Source: Arenibacter algicola (GTDB lineage Bacteria; Bacteroidota; Bacteroidia; Flavobacteriales; Flavobacteriaceae). From it: a stretch of 64,000 nt of DNA. The position numbers and the translations under genes were made by a program. Numbering within the stretch: the stretch's first letter is position 1; every line of letters starts with the position of its first letter. A model generated the notes under the pieces. The model saw only the letters and a list, made by a program, of their open reading frames with translations. It had not been told where the DNA came from and ran no database searches. Of this stretch, positions 7,366 to 15,604 are shown one piece after another. Location of the stretch: positions 124,001-188,000 of the forward strand of contig NZ_JPOO01000003.1 in NCBI RefSeq assembly GCF_000733925.1, given 5' to 3'.

Positions 7366-8673
7366 ATGGGAACATTTAGAATAGAAGGCGGTCATCAATT
7401 ACATGGTGAAATTACGCCGCAAGGGGCAAAGAATGAAGCATTACAAATACTCTGTGCCGTACTACTTACTTCAGAAAAAGTATCGATTACCAATATCCCG
7501 GATATTGTAGACGTAAACAAACTGATATCCTTATTGGAGGATTTGGGTGTTAAGATCCAAAAGAAAGGTCAAGGGTCTTATACTTTTATGGCAGATGACA
7601 TTAATTTGGAATACCTGCAATCTGCCCAATTTAAAGAGGACGGAAGGGGCCTTAGAGGGTCCATTATGCTCGTAGGTCCATTATTGGCGCGATTTGGTAA
7701 GGGGTATATTCCAAAACCGGGCGGTGATAAAATAGGACGTAGGCGATTGGATACCCACTTTGAAGGTTTTATAAAATTGGGTGCCAAATTTAGATATAAT
7801 AAGGAGGAACACTTTTATGGTGTTGAAGCCAAAAAATTGAAGGGCACCTATATGCTCTTGGATGAGGCTTCGGTTACCGGAACAGCGAATATTGTTATGG
7901 CCTCAGTACTTGCGGATGGCAAAACCACCATATACAATGCAGCCTGTGAACCTTATTTACAGCAATTGTGCAAAATGTTGAATAGGATGGGAGCCAAAAT
8001 TACGGGAATCGGCTCCAATCTATTGGAAATAGAAGGTGTTGATAGACTTGGAGGCACAGACCACCGTATGCTTCCGGATATGATCGAAATCGGTAGTTGG
8101 ATCGGCCTGGCCGCAATGACTAGGAGCAATCTAACGATTAAAGATGTTAGTTGGGACGATTTGGGCCAAATTCCTACTGTTTTTAGAAAGTTGGGGATAC
8201 AACTGGAACGAAAAGGGGACGATATCGTTATTCCCGAACATAAGGATGGTTATGAGATCCAGAATTATATAGACGGTTCCATTTTAACCGTGGCAGATGC
8301 GCCATGGCCTGGCCTTACGCCAGACTTGTTGAGTATTATTCTGGTAATGGCCACCCAAGCAAAAGGTGAGGTCTTGATCCATCAAAAAATGTTTGAAAGC
8401 CGTTTGTTCTTTGTGGATAAATTAATAGATATGGGGGCCAAGATTATTCTTTGCGATCCACATAGGGCTACTGTTATAGGTCATAACTTCAAATCCAGCC
8501 TAAAAGCCACCACCATGGTGTCTCCGGACATTAGGGCGGGTGTTTCTTTGCTGATAGCAGCCTTGTCCGCTAAAGGCACTTCTACCATTCATAATATTGA
8601 ACAGATAGATAGGGGTTACGAAAATATAGATACAAGATTGAGGGCTATTGGTGCCAAAATCACCAGAGTTTAG
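7366..8673 (+). CDS. murA: UDP-GlcNAc 1-carboxyvinyltransferase (MurA, Asp active site)
   Basis: A 435-residue enzyme that transfers enolpyruvate from PEP to UDP-GlcNAc, the first committed step of peptidoglycan synthesis. GAKNEAL (20-26) is the conserved substrate-binding lysine-asparagine motif. The active-site loop reads PKPGGDKIG. Most MurA have Cys where D121 (codon 7726-7728) stands. Asp at this site is known from naturally fosfomycin-insensitive MurA, so the enzyme should resist the drug. The gene is co-transcribed with DUF4290, an arrangement common in Bacteroidota, and is followed by a strong terminator. Confidence 0.97.
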   Translation: MGTFRIEGGHQLHGEITPQGAKNEALQILCAVLLTSEKVSITNIPDIVDVNKLISLLEDLGVKIQKKGQGSYTFMADDINLEYLQSAQFKEDGRGLRGSIMLVGPLLARFGKGYIPKPGGDKIGRRRLDTHFEGFIKLGAKFRYNKEEHFYGVEAKKLKGTYMLLDEASVTGTANIVMASVLADGKTTIYNAACEPYLQQLCKMLNRMGAKITGIGSNLLEIEGVDRLGGTDHRMLPDMIEIGSWIGLAAMTRSNLTIKDVSWDDLGQIPTVFRKLGIQLERKGDDIVIPEHKDGYEIQNYIDGSILTVADAPWPGLTPDLLSIILVMATQAKGEVLIHQKMFESRLFFVDKLIDMGAKIILCDPHRATVIGHNFKSSLKATTMVSPDIRAGVSLLIAALSAKGTSTIHNIEQIDRGYENIDTRLRAIGAKITRV

Positions 8674-8696
8674 TCAAGAATAAAACATTATAAATT

Positions 8697-8735
8697 AAAC
8701 AAGGACTTTCCAAACGAAAGTCCTTGTTTAATTTT
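8697..8735 (+). terminator. terminator of murA
   Basis: A perfect 14-bp stem (8697-8710 with 8716-8729) encloses a 5-base loop, followed by an AT-rich tract containing TTTT. It starts 24 bases after the murA stop. Confidence 0.8.
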
Positions 8736-8792
8736 GTAGATGCACTAATGTATTTGTATCAAGACTTTAAGAATGCCATTGGGTCAAGGTGT

Positions 8793-9269
8793 CTATGAGC
8801 TTATTGCCTTACAAATTTTTTCGCCAATAGTCAAAAGATCGCTCACTTCTTCCTCGGTAAAATCATAAGGAACGGGTTTGGCAATTCCCAAGGTTCCAAA
8901 TAATTTCCCATTGAGCATCATTGGAGCAGCTATGGAGCCTTCAACTTTTGTTTCTTTGGCTGCAGGACGCGCCACCCCGGAATCATCGGTTTGTAGGTTG
9001 CACATTTCAACCGGTTCACGCCGTTCCGCCGCTATTCCCGCCATTCCCTTACCAATTGGAATCTCGGAAAGTTTGGGGATTAAAAAGGGTGGAATGCCTT
9101 GATGCGCCTGGACCTTTAACAATCCGGATTTTTCATCCAAAAAATGAATAGTACCCGTAGTACAGTCAAAAGCGGAAATCACAGTGGAAAGGACTTCCTG
9201 CCAATTCGTGGCCTTATTTTTAAGGAGGGAATCTATTACAGTAGCCCGTTGCTCATTGTCCTTGTTCAT
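8793..9269 (-). CDS. GAF domain protein
   Basis: A stand-alone GAF domain of about 158 residues. The core motifs are TGTIHFLDEKSGLLKVQAHQGIP, IGKGMAGIAAERREPVEMCNL and VEGSIAAPMMLNGKLFGTLGIAKP. They match the small-molecule binding fold found in signalling proteins and in free methionine sulfoxide reductase. The fRMsr cysteine pattern is not convincing: C48 and one Cys near 100 are present. The open frame could start at a TTG at 9302, but a TAaaTTTG promoter box (9300-9307) overlaps that codon. The ATG at 9269 is therefore preferred. The ligand is unknown. Confidence 0.85.
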   Translation of the reverse strand: MNKDNEQRATVIDSLLKNKATNWQEVLSTVISAFDCTTGTIHFLDEKSGLLKVQAHQGIPPFLIPKLSEIPIGKGMAGIAAERREPVEMCNLQTDDSGVARPAAKETKVEGSIAAPMMLNGKLFGTLGIAKPVPYDFTEEEVSDLLTIGEKICKAISS

Positions 9270-9299
9270 ATGCTTCAATTTATATTTTTGGTTAAAAGC

Positions 9300-9307
9300 C
9301 AAATTTA
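9300..9307 (-). promoter_or_regulatory. -7 box of the GAF gene promoter
   Basis: TAaaTTTG on the minus strand, 30 bases before the ATG at 9269. It overlaps the alternative upstream TTG codon and so argues against that start. Confidence 0.5.
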
Positions 9308-9338
9308 CTAAATCTAGCCAAATTATAGACTGGATTTT

Positions 9339-9785
9339 TTAATCGTGCTTGGCGTTATTGACTTCTATCCAATAGCCTTCGGGATCTGTGAGATATATCT
9401 GTCGTACTCCATCCGAACGCAAGGTAACCGCTCCTTTTGTCCCCGGCCAATCCTCATATTCCACGTTGTTACTTTCCAAATGTTCAATAAAGGTCTCCAA
9501 GTTTGGTGTGGATAAACAAAGGTGCATGGATTTATGCTTCTTCATTACCACTGTATCCTTATAGATCAGATGCAGCTGTGAATTGCCCTGGACAGCAAAC
9601 CAACGAAAGCCAGGTGCTTTGTCAGGGTGTGGAATTTCCTTTAACTTTAGAATGTTGGAATAGAAATCTGCAGTAGTGTCCAGATTATTGACGATTAGGG
9701 AGGAGTGGTCGATCTTAAAATCAAAGCTTTGAGCATGGATTTGAATGCTAAAAAAAAATAATATTGGAAATAAAGATTTATACAT
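9339..9785 (-). CDS. exported VOC (glyoxalase-fold) protein
   Basis: A 148-residue protein whose first 18 residues (MYKSLFPILFFFSIQIHAQ) form a Sec signal peptide. The mature part is one vicinal-oxygen-chelate module pair: DHSSLIVNNLDTTADFYSNIL, then HLCLSTPNLETFIEHL and YLTDPEGYWIEVN. Metal-ligand candidates are H27, H61-region residues and the terminal Glu of WIEV. VOC proteins usually act in the cytosol as glyoxalases, dioxygenases or antibiotic-binding proteins, so secretion to the periplasm is unusual. The substrate is unknown. It stands alone between GAF and GNAT genes. Confidence 0.8.
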   Translation of the reverse strand: MYKSLFPILFFFSIQIHAQSFDFKIDHSSLIVNNLDTTADFYSNILKLKEIPHPDKAPGFRWFAVQGNSQLHLIYKDTVVMKKHKSMHLCLSTPNLETFIEHLESNNVEYEDWPGTKGAVTLRSDGVRQIYLTDPEGYWIEVNNAKHD

Positions 9786-9918
9786 ATTAATAGGTTTTAA
9801 TTTTTAAATAGGATAATGATATAAGGTTGAAATAGGTTGAATACAAAGCGCATAATTTTGCAGGAAAGAAAGGTACTTAAAAATGAATAAAATAGTAAGT
9901 GCTCAACTGTTTTAGTGG

Positions 9919-10347
9919 TTATTTTTGAGGTATTATAATTTTTTCCATTACCACATAGTCAATTTCGTGTTTTCTAAAAGCAATGTTGGTGACTTCCAAA
10001 CCAAATTTTAAATAAAATTCTTTTTTGTCCGTTCGGGCATTGCACCATATTTTGTATGCTTTTTTGTTTTTGGCGTAGGCCATGAGATGGGAGAGGAGTT
10101 GGCTGCCATAGCCCTTTCCCTGTTCTGGGATAGCCGTGGCAAGTTTGCGGAACTGTGCAATGTTGTTTTCTATAAATAATGAGGCAACTGCAATTAAGGT
10201 ATCATTTGAAAAGAGTCCAAAATGGATTCCCTGTTCATCATTGGGAAGGACAATATAATCCATAGGCATGTTTGGCCACATTACCTCATGCCTTAATGGG
10301 TAGGTTTCTACCGCCGATATCTCTTGAACTTGAATATAATCAGTCAT
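9919..10347 (-). CDS. GNAT family N-acetyltransferase
   Basis: A 142-residue Gcn5-related acetyltransferase. The N-terminal VQEISAVETYPLRHEVMWPN with a following LPNDEQGIHFGLF strand, the central FRKLAT strand and the acetyl-CoA pyrophosphate loop IPEQGKGYGSQLL (Q/R-x-x-G-x-G/A) are all visible. The helix LMAYAKNKKAYKIWCNART leads to the final catalytic region FYLKFGLEV. The acceptor substrate is unknown. It overlaps the upstream YhhN gene by 8 bases, indicating an operon. Confidence 0.88.
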   Translation of the reverse strand: MTDYIQVQEISAVETYPLRHEVMWPNMPMDYIVLPNDEQGIHFGLFSNDTLIAVASLFIENNIAQFRKLATAIPEQGKGYGSQLLSHLMAYAKNKKAYKIWCNARTDKKEFYLKFGLEVTNIAFRKHEIDYVVMEKIIIPQK

Positions 10348-11011
10348 TACCCACTAACAAACCTCTTACAATTAAATATTGTGCCGCGGCATAAGTACCC
10401 ATTACCAGAATGTGTGATCCCGGTATAATCACAAGAAACTTATTGATGGCAAGAATACTATCGGACAAGACAAAGAACATGGCTCCAATAAATACCAATT
10501 GGAAACTTATATGATTAACCTGATCCTTTCTACTGTAAGCAGAAACGGCCATTGCTAGAATACCTAAGATGTAAATAATTACAGGGATTTTTAACGCCCC
10601 CAAATTATCCTGAAGAATTATGAACAGGGTAGTGCCATAGACCAGCAATAAGGCGGCTACCACGCCAATTTCCTTTTTAAATATAGTTTTGCCCTGGATA
10701 AGAAAAACCAAGGAATAAGTTATATGGGCAAGCAGAAAAGCTATTAGTCCACACATAAAATACAAGGGTGAGAGATGATCATAGAGCAGGAATATGTCTC
10801 CCAATAAGGAAAAGAAAAGCGCTAACAAACTGTACCGATATATCTTTTTGGCAAGCTGCCTTCCATATACCCCAAAAAACAATAGTAGTGAAAGGAGTAT
10901 AAGCGGTTTGGTGAACTGCCTTAGGACTTGATAATGCAGGTATCCTGTCACCAGATCCAAGAGTACCAAAAGAATAAATACGCCAATAAAGGCATTCTTC
11001 ATTGTTTTCAT
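10340..11011 (-). CDS. YhhN family membrane protein (lysoplasmalogenase-like)
   Basis: A 223-residue integral membrane protein with about eight hydrophobic segments. The family features are the FTKPLILLSLLL helix, LGDIFLLYDHLSPLYFMCGLIAFLLAHITYSLVF (with conserved Asp and His), and FVLSDSILAINKF near the C-terminus. Members include TMEM86B and bacterial lysoplasmalogenases, which cleave the vinyl ether of lysoplasmalogens. The activity here is inferred only from family. Translation is probably coupled to the downstream GNAT gene. Start may be M1 or M4. Confidence 0.85.
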   Translation of the reverse strand: MKTMKNAFIGVFILLVLLDLVTGYLHYQVLRQFTKPLILLSLLLFFGVYGRQLAKKIYRYSLLALFFSLLGDIFLLYDHLSPLYFMCGLIAFLLAHITYSLVFLIQGKTIFKKEIGVVAALLLVYGTTLFIILQDNLGALKIPVIIYILGILAMAVSAYSRKDQVNHISFQLVFIGAMFFVLSDSILAINKFLVIIPGSHILVMGTYAAAQYLIVRGLLVGND

Positions 11012-11035
11012 GCTAAAAAAATAATACTCTAAACG

Positions 11036-11335
11036 TTAGGTTTGCGAACTATATAGTTTTCTTTTTCTAACCACAATAAAACAGAGAGCCAATTGGAGAA
11101 CTACCGCAATGGCATTGGTAAGCCAAAGGGCTACGGTATTAAAACGGATTCCGTAAAAACACCAAAACAGATAAATAAATACCCAGCCAAAAATAAAGCC
11201 ATTGGAGAGGCTGCTGGGACCTTTATAGCGGTATTCTTTATAGACCTGTATAGCTATGACCAGACAGGCACTTAGGCCGGCTGCAATTCCTATGCTTTCA
11301 AAAATGTTTTCTGGGATACTGTGTATGATATTCAT
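11036..11335 (-). CDS. SemiSWEET/PQ-loop-like small transporter
   Basis: A 99-residue protein with three predicted transmembrane helices: IGIAAGLSACLVIAIQVY, GFIFGWVFIYLFWCFYGI and WLTNAIAVVLQLALCFIVV. The loop-helix order and the second-helix motif PSSLSNGF...WCFYGI resemble bacterial SemiSWEET (MtN3) half-transporters, which dimerise to move sugars. The usual PQ motif of helix 1 is not obvious (AIQVYKEYRYK instead), so this is a likely but not certain member. It lies 24 bases upstream of the YhhN gene and may be co-transcribed. Confidence 0.6.
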   Translation of the reverse strand: MNIIHSIPENIFESIGIAAGLSACLVIAIQVYKEYRYKGPSSLSNGFIFGWVFIYLFWCFYGIRFNTVALWLTNAIAVVLQLALCFIVVRKRKLYSSQT

Positions 11336-11382
11336 GCAATAAGGGTTATTGGTTTTAAGTTTGGATTTTGATCAATATATAA

Positions 11383-12042
11383 TTATTCGCTTCTGTACTT
11401 TAACATGATATCCTTGAACAACTCGCTTGTGGAAGGAGGCGTATAGCTAATGGCATTGGCACCTGCTTCTATGGTTCTTATAATGTCTTCCTCCAAATGG
11501 CCTCCTGTGGCCAAAATGGCTATATCGCTGTCAATATCCCTAATGCGCTTAACAATGTCAGCAGTTTTACCCGCTCCTGAAACGTTAAAGATATCCACCC
11601 CAGCGGCTATTCTTCCTTTTATGTCATCCTTTTCAGAAACCATGGTAATGGTAACTGGAATGTCAATTTTCGACTTTAATCTGGCTATAAGTTCATTGGG
11701 AGTTGGTTTGTTCAAGACAACCCCCAAGGCTCCTTGAAACTCTGCATGCAAAGCCAGTTCCACAGATCTTTTACCTGTTGTAATTCCACCACCAACACCA
11801 CAAAATATAGGTTTGTCGGCTGCCAAAATCAAGGCATGGCTAATTAGAGGCTGGGGAGTAAAGGGATAGACGGCAATTATAGCATTGGCATTAGTGTTTC
11901 TAATGATGGCAACATCTGTACAGAAAAGAAAAGATTTTAGTAATTGCCCAAAAACACGTATTCCTGAACAAGTGTTGATTGCCTCGGGCACCTCCACTAT
12001 ATTTTTTCTTAGTTTACTCCCAAAAGAAGGTACCTTGATCAT
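11383..12042 (-). CDS. TIM-barrel protein of an uncharacterised 'hydrolase' family
   Basis: A 219-residue cytosolic protein. The C-terminal half shows a phosphate-binding (beta/alpha)8 pattern: IPVTITMVSEKDDIKGRIAAGVDIFNVSG, then DIAILATGGHLEEDI and IEAGANAISYTPPS. The middle has GVGGGITTGKRSVELALHAEFQGALGVVLN. Similar proteins, mainly known from Firmicutes and often labelled 'hydrolase', have no proven reaction to my knowledge. The barrel tail resembles flavin or phosphate-binding barrels such as nitronate monooxygenase and phosphosugar enzymes, but it is too short for those. It is probably transcribed alone. Horizontal origin is possible. Confidence 0.6.
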   Translation of the reverse strand: MIKVPSFGSKLRKNIVEVPEAINTCSGIRVFGQLLKSFLFCTDVAIIRNTNANAIIAVYPFTPQPLISHALILAADKPIFCGVGGGITTGKRSVELALHAEFQGALGVVLNKPTPNELIARLKSKIDIPVTITMVSEKDDIKGRIAAGVDIFNVSGAGKTADIVKRIRDIDSDIAILATGGHLEEDIIRTIEAGANAISYTPPSTSELFKDIMLKYRSE

Positions 12043-12189
12043 AATGCGGCAATGAATTAGGTTATAAGAAACAACAACACTGTTGGTAAATATGCTTTAG
12101 ACTAGACCTAATTAAATATAGTCTTTTTTTTTGTTTGGTACAGGAAGGAAGATTTGATGCAAAGTCAAATTAATGGCCGAATAGAAAGC

Positions 12190-12732
12190 CTACAATTTTA
12201 TTCCCCGAGTAGTAAAGGAAATTCCCTGTTGTCCTGTAGTCGAGATCATAACGGCTTCAAAAATAGGCTCGTGATTATGAGATTCCACAGCCCAATCAAA
12301 AACAAAATTGGCGCCTGTACCCCCATGTTCATCATCTTGATCGATAACAATTTCTATGGTTTCCAAAGGTTTCAGAAATATAGGCTTGTTAAAATAGGTG
12401 CGAATAAGATCTCCTTGCGTATTGTAATATTCAGCTTTTAGGATATATATAGAATCGGTGTTACTAACATTCCTCATACTTGCCGTAGCCGTTAAATGAT
12501 GCAGCGTTCTTTCCGTGCCATCGTATATGGACGAGTATATGGACAAATAAGAACTACCTTTAATAAGTGAGTCCTGAGCAGGTAGGGCCAAGGATCTCTT
12601 TTGCCAATTAATGGGGTCTATATGACTTACGGCCTTTTCCTCGGAACAACTAATAATCATTGGCAAGGAGAAGAGGACAAGACATATTTTGAGTCCTGTT
12701 AAATGGAAACTTTTAAGAAATATATTAATCAT
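12190..12732 (-). CDS. DUF3124 lipoprotein
   Basis: A 180-residue protein with a lipoprotein signal (lipobox MIISC, Cys29), so probably anchored in the periplasm or outer membrane. The mature part carries the DUF3124 signature: YLSIYSSIYDGTERTLHHLTATASMRNVS, YYNTQGDLIRTYFNKPIFLKPLETIEIVI, DEHGGTGANFVFDW. The function is unknown. It is an isolated gene with 147 bases of non-coding sequence downstream and 136 upstream. Confidence 0.85.
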   Translation of the reverse strand: MINIFLKSFHLTGLKICLVLFSLPMIISCSEEKAVSHIDPINWQKRSLALPAQDSLIKGSSYLSIYSSIYDGTERTLHHLTATASMRNVSNTDSIYILKAEYYNTQGDLIRTYFNKPIFLKPLETIEIVIDQDDEHGGTGANFVFDWAVESHNHEPIFEAVMISTTGQQGISFTTRGIKL

Positions 12733-12868
12733 TCTTCTAGACTTCGTTTAAAACATTACATCATTAAAACTTGAAACTAATGCTCCCTTTACGATCGCTT
12801 AGTCCAGCATAAAGATACTCTTTAATTGGTGAATCGTGCATTTCAAATTTGTCGATAGATATAAGTTT

Positions 12869-13099
12869 TTAGCTTTTGCCGTTCATATAAAACGATAGGG
12901 CCCCGGACGGACAATTTGCGATCTGCGATTTCAATTGTTCGGTCGTTGCCATCTCTGGCTTTATCCACGGTTTCCCTTTTGGATCATAAACCTGTGGCAA
13001 GGTTTTGACGCATACTCCAGCATGAATGCATTTTGAAGGTTTCCAGACTACAGTAATTTCACCATTGGTGTATTCCTTTGAATTTTCTTTCTTGTCCAT
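12869..13099 (-). CDS. YjdI-like mono-cluster Fe-S protein (Fer4_19)
   Basis: A 76-residue protein with ITVVWKPSKCIHAGVCVKTLPQVYD and a later NCPSGALSF. Cysteines at 24, 30 and 63 with H26 are the likely ligands, fitting the divergent 4Fe-4S family of E. coli YjdI. It lies 2 bases downstream of a YjdJ-like acetyltransferase gene, the same pairing as in E. coli, so both products are probably made together. Its electron-transfer partner is not known. Confidence 0.85.
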   Translation of the reverse strand: MDKKENSKEYTNGEITVVWKPSKCIHAGVCVKTLPQVYDPKGKPWIKPEMATTEQLKSQIANCPSGALSFYMNGKS

Positions 13100-13101
13100 A
13101 A

Positions 13102-13395
13102 TTACGCGATATTAATTCCTTTTAGTACTAATTTTTTCCAATCTGGATGCCTTTTTATGTAGGAAGCTACAAAGGGGCACATGGGAATCAAGGTCAATTC
13201 CTTACTTTCTATATCCTTCAAGACATCCTTAACCAAGGCGGAGGCCACTCCTTGGCCTTCCAATTCCTTGGGAACCTCCGTATGGGTAAGATAAATTTTA
13301 TCTTTTGTCCTTATATATTCAATTTTGGCAATAACGCCATTAATATGATATTCATATTGCTTTCCTTCCGTATTATCTATTAATTTGTATTCCAT
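13102..13395 (-). CDS. YjdJ-like GNAT acetyltransferase
   Basis: A 97-residue minimal GNAT protein. EYHINGVIAKIEYIRTKDKIYLTHTEVP is followed by the acetyl-CoA loop LEGQGVASALVKDVL and the family tail PMCPFVASYIKRHPDW with its conserved cysteine. This fits the short acetyltransferase family (Acetyltransf_CG) that includes E. coli YjdJ. It is the first gene of a two-gene unit with the YjdI-like Fe-S protein. The substrate is unknown. Confidence 0.87.
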   Translation of the reverse strand: MEYKLIDNTEGKQYEYHINGVIAKIEYIRTKDKIYLTHTEVPKELEGQGVASALVKDVLKDIESKELTLIPMCPFVASYIKRHPDWKKLVLKGINIA

Positions 13396-13451
13396 AGCTA
13401 TCGTTATTATTTATACAATATAATCCAATAATCCTATTTCCAATTTACACT

Positions 13452-14330
13452 TTATTCCTCCAAATAGCCAAATTTGCCCAAATTATAATCTTTTATTGCT
13501 TGGGCTATTTCCTCACGGGTATTCATTACAAAGGGCCCTTGGGCAGCTATTGGTTCGTTAAGAGGCTCACCGCTTAAAATTAGAACAATCGACTTTTTAG
13601 TGGCCTCGATATTAAAGTCTTCACCCTCATTTTCAAAGAGGACAAAGTGATTTTCGGCTACAGTCTGCGTTCCATTCACCTTTATTTCCCCGGCAACTAC
13701 CAGTAAGGCAGTATTGTAGGCAGCTGGAAAGCTAAAACCCGCTTTACCACCTTCTTCAATTCTAGCATTCAACATATTAACAGGGGAAAAGGTTGATGCT
13801 GCGCCGGCAACATTTTTATAGCTCCCCGCAATGACTTCAATGAGCCCTTTATTGTCTTCCAACTGATATTTATTTATCTGGGAATTGGTTATTCCCTGAT
13901 ATTTTGGAGCAGACATTTTATATTTTGCTGGAAGGTTTACCCAAAGCTGTGCCATTTGAAAATACCCGCCTTCTTTACTAAATTTCTCTTCGTGATATTC
14001 CTTATGAAGTATCCCTGAGGCTGCGGTCATCCACTGTACATCCCCTACGCCAATCACCCCACTATTGCCCGAACTGTCATGATGGGCTACTTTCCCCTGA
14101 TATGCTATGGTAACCGTTTCAAAACCCCTGTGCGGATGTACACTAACACCTCTAGGTTTATCGGTAGGAGGGAAGTAAAATGGGGAATTGTAGTCCAAAA
14201 GAATAAAAGGATCCATTCTTTCCATATCCAACCTATATCCACTGGGGATAAAGTTATGTACCCTAAATCCGTCACCCACATAGTGCGGTTCCCTTGGAGC
14301 CACTACTATTTCTATATTCTTTGTATTCAT
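13452..14330 (-). CDS. pirin family bicupin protein
   Basis: A 292-residue protein with the pirin double cupin. The metal-binding N-terminal motif is HPHRGFETVTI, followed by HHDSSGN and LHKEYHEE, which supply the usual His and Glu ligands. DVQWMTAASGILH is a family hallmark. The C-terminal cupin ends with LNEPIAAQGPFVMNTREEI. Some bacterial pirins have quercetinase activity and others are redox-sensing; nothing here decides. It lies 81 bases downstream of a Crp/Fnr-type gene in the same direction, so regulation by that protein is plausible. Confidence 0.93.
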   Translation of the reverse strand: MNTKNIEIVVAPREPHYVGDGFRVHNFIPSGYRLDMERMDPFILLDYNSPFYFPPTDKPRGVSVHPHRGFETVTIAYQGKVAHHDSSGNSGVIGVGDVQWMTAASGILHKEYHEEKFSKEGGYFQMAQLWVNLPAKYKMSAPKYQGITNSQINKYQLEDNKGLIEVIAGSYKNVAGAASTFSPVNMLNARIEEGGKAGFSFPAAYNTALLVVAGEIKVNGTQTVAENHFVLFENEGEDFNIEATKKSIVLILSGEPLNEPIAAQGPFVMNTREEIAQAIKDYNLGKFGYLEE

Positions 14331-14411
14331 CTATATCTATTTAATAATTATATAACAATAATACAAGGAAATGGGATTCTGTGCATTGATGTATGATAAG
14401 TAATGTAATCG

Positions 14412-15002
14412 CTAGTTAGGCTTAAAATTCTTATGAGCCAATTCTTTTCGTACCCTACTAAGACTCTCCGGGGTAATGCCCAAATAAGAAGCAATCATCC
14501 ATTGTGGCACTCTTAAGGTTAGATCGGGGTATAATTTAATAAAATTCATATATCTCCTTTCAGCACTTGCGCTCAACAAAAGATTTATTCTTTTTTGTTG
14601 GTGTCTAATGTGGTTCTGAAGGGCAATTTGATTGTAGTTTCTAAATGAAGAACTTATTTCACTGGCTTCGTTTATAAAGTCCGAACTTATTAAAACTACT
14701 TCGGTATCCTCTATGGCATCGATAAACAAATCTGAAGGTTCATTAAAAAAAGCACTGCTCCTATCGGAAACGATCCAATTTTCTGAACCAAACTGAATTA
14801 TATGTTCCTTACCTGCGTCGTCAACCGTATAGGACCGTAAAAGACCATTTTCAACAAAGAAGGAATGTCTACAAACTTCTCCCGGACGCAAAAGCACTTC
14901 CCCTTTCTCAATATTTCTGAATTCCACTTTTTTTATAAGCAGCTGAAATTCAGGTTCCGCTATATTCGCCTTGGTTTTTAGATACTTAGTGAAGTTTTGC
15001 AT
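14412..15002 (-). CDS. Crp/Fnr family transcriptional regulator
   Basis: A 196-residue regulator. A cyclic-nucleotide-binding-like beta barrel (KGEVLLRPGEVCRHSFFVENGLLRSYTV, then IIQFGSENWIV) is followed by a long dimerisation helix and a winged helix near the C-terminus (QWMIASYLGITPESLSRVRKEL). There are no cysteines in an Fnr-like N-terminal cluster, and the cAMP-contact residues of Crp are not conserved. The effector is therefore unknown. It lies 8 bases downstream of the DUF1801 gene and upstream of pirin. Confidence 0.9.
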   Translation of the reverse strand: MQNFTKYLKTKANIAEPEFQLLIKKVEFRNIEKGEVLLRPGEVCRHSFFVENGLLRSYTVDDAGKEHIIQFGSENWIVSDRSSAFFNEPSDLFIDAIEDTEVVLISSDFINEASEISSSFRNYNQIALQNHIRHQQKRINLLLSASAERRYMNFIKLYPDLTLRVPQWMIASYLGITPESLSRVRKELAHKNFKPN

Positions 15003-15010
15003 AAGAATCT

Positions 15011-15430
15011 TTATTGGGAATGTTTGTTTTTATAATGAAGGTAGGATGATCGTATAATTTCGGAAAGAACGTCCATATCAATATCCGATAATCGTTTTAC
15101 ATACAGACAGGCTTTGCCCGTTTTGTGGGGCCCCAATTGTTCCAATAGATCCTGGTAATTGGAAAATCCAGACATGATGTAGATTGAAAAATTGGACTTT
15201 CTAGGGGAAAATCCCGTGATGCACATATCTCCTTCCCGACCAGAATCGTATTTGTAATGATAACTGCCAAAGCCGACTATACTTTCACCCCACATTACTG
15301 CAGGTTCAAGGGTTATACTTTTAAACAATTGCAATAATGCATGTGAATCCTTACGCTTTTCTTCGCCCTCAACAGAATTTAGAAAGGCTATGACGGAATT
15401 ATTGTTAGGTCTGGTTTTGTTCTCTGTCAT
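15011..15430 (-). CDS. DUF1801 protein
   Basis: A 139-residue cytosolic protein. Family features are the N-terminal helical VIAFLNSVEGEEKRKDSHALLQLFKS, EPAVMWGESIVGFGSYHYKY, the strand FSPRKSNFSIYIMSGF and GKACLYVKRLSDIDMDVLSEIIRSSY. DUF1801/YdhG proteins share a fold with frataxin-like Fe-chaperone candidates, but their role is unproven. It is first in the DUF1801-Crp unit and divergent from the DUF2911 gene. Confidence 0.87.
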   Translation of the reverse strand: MTENKTRPNNNSVIAFLNSVEGEEKRKDSHALLQLFKSITLEPAVMWGESIVGFGSYHYKYDSGREGDMCITGFSPRKSNFSIYIMSGFSNYQDLLEQLGPHKTGKACLYVKRLSDIDMDVLSEIIRSSYLHYKNKHSQ

Positions 15431-15604
15431 ATATCAAATATTGGCGTTCTATAAATTTAGTAAAAAAGGAGTAAAACATGATAGGCTATATATCATTATC
15501 GATTTGGAAAATATTATTATTCGTTGGATACAATACTACAAACCCACTTCCAGATTAGGCTTTTAATATGTAATTTAGCAGAAACGTTCTAAACACTTAT
15601 CAAC

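Noticed and set aside
9270..9302. TTG start and extension of the GAF protein
   Set aside because: A consensus promoter box overlaps the TTG, and an ATG follows at 9269.
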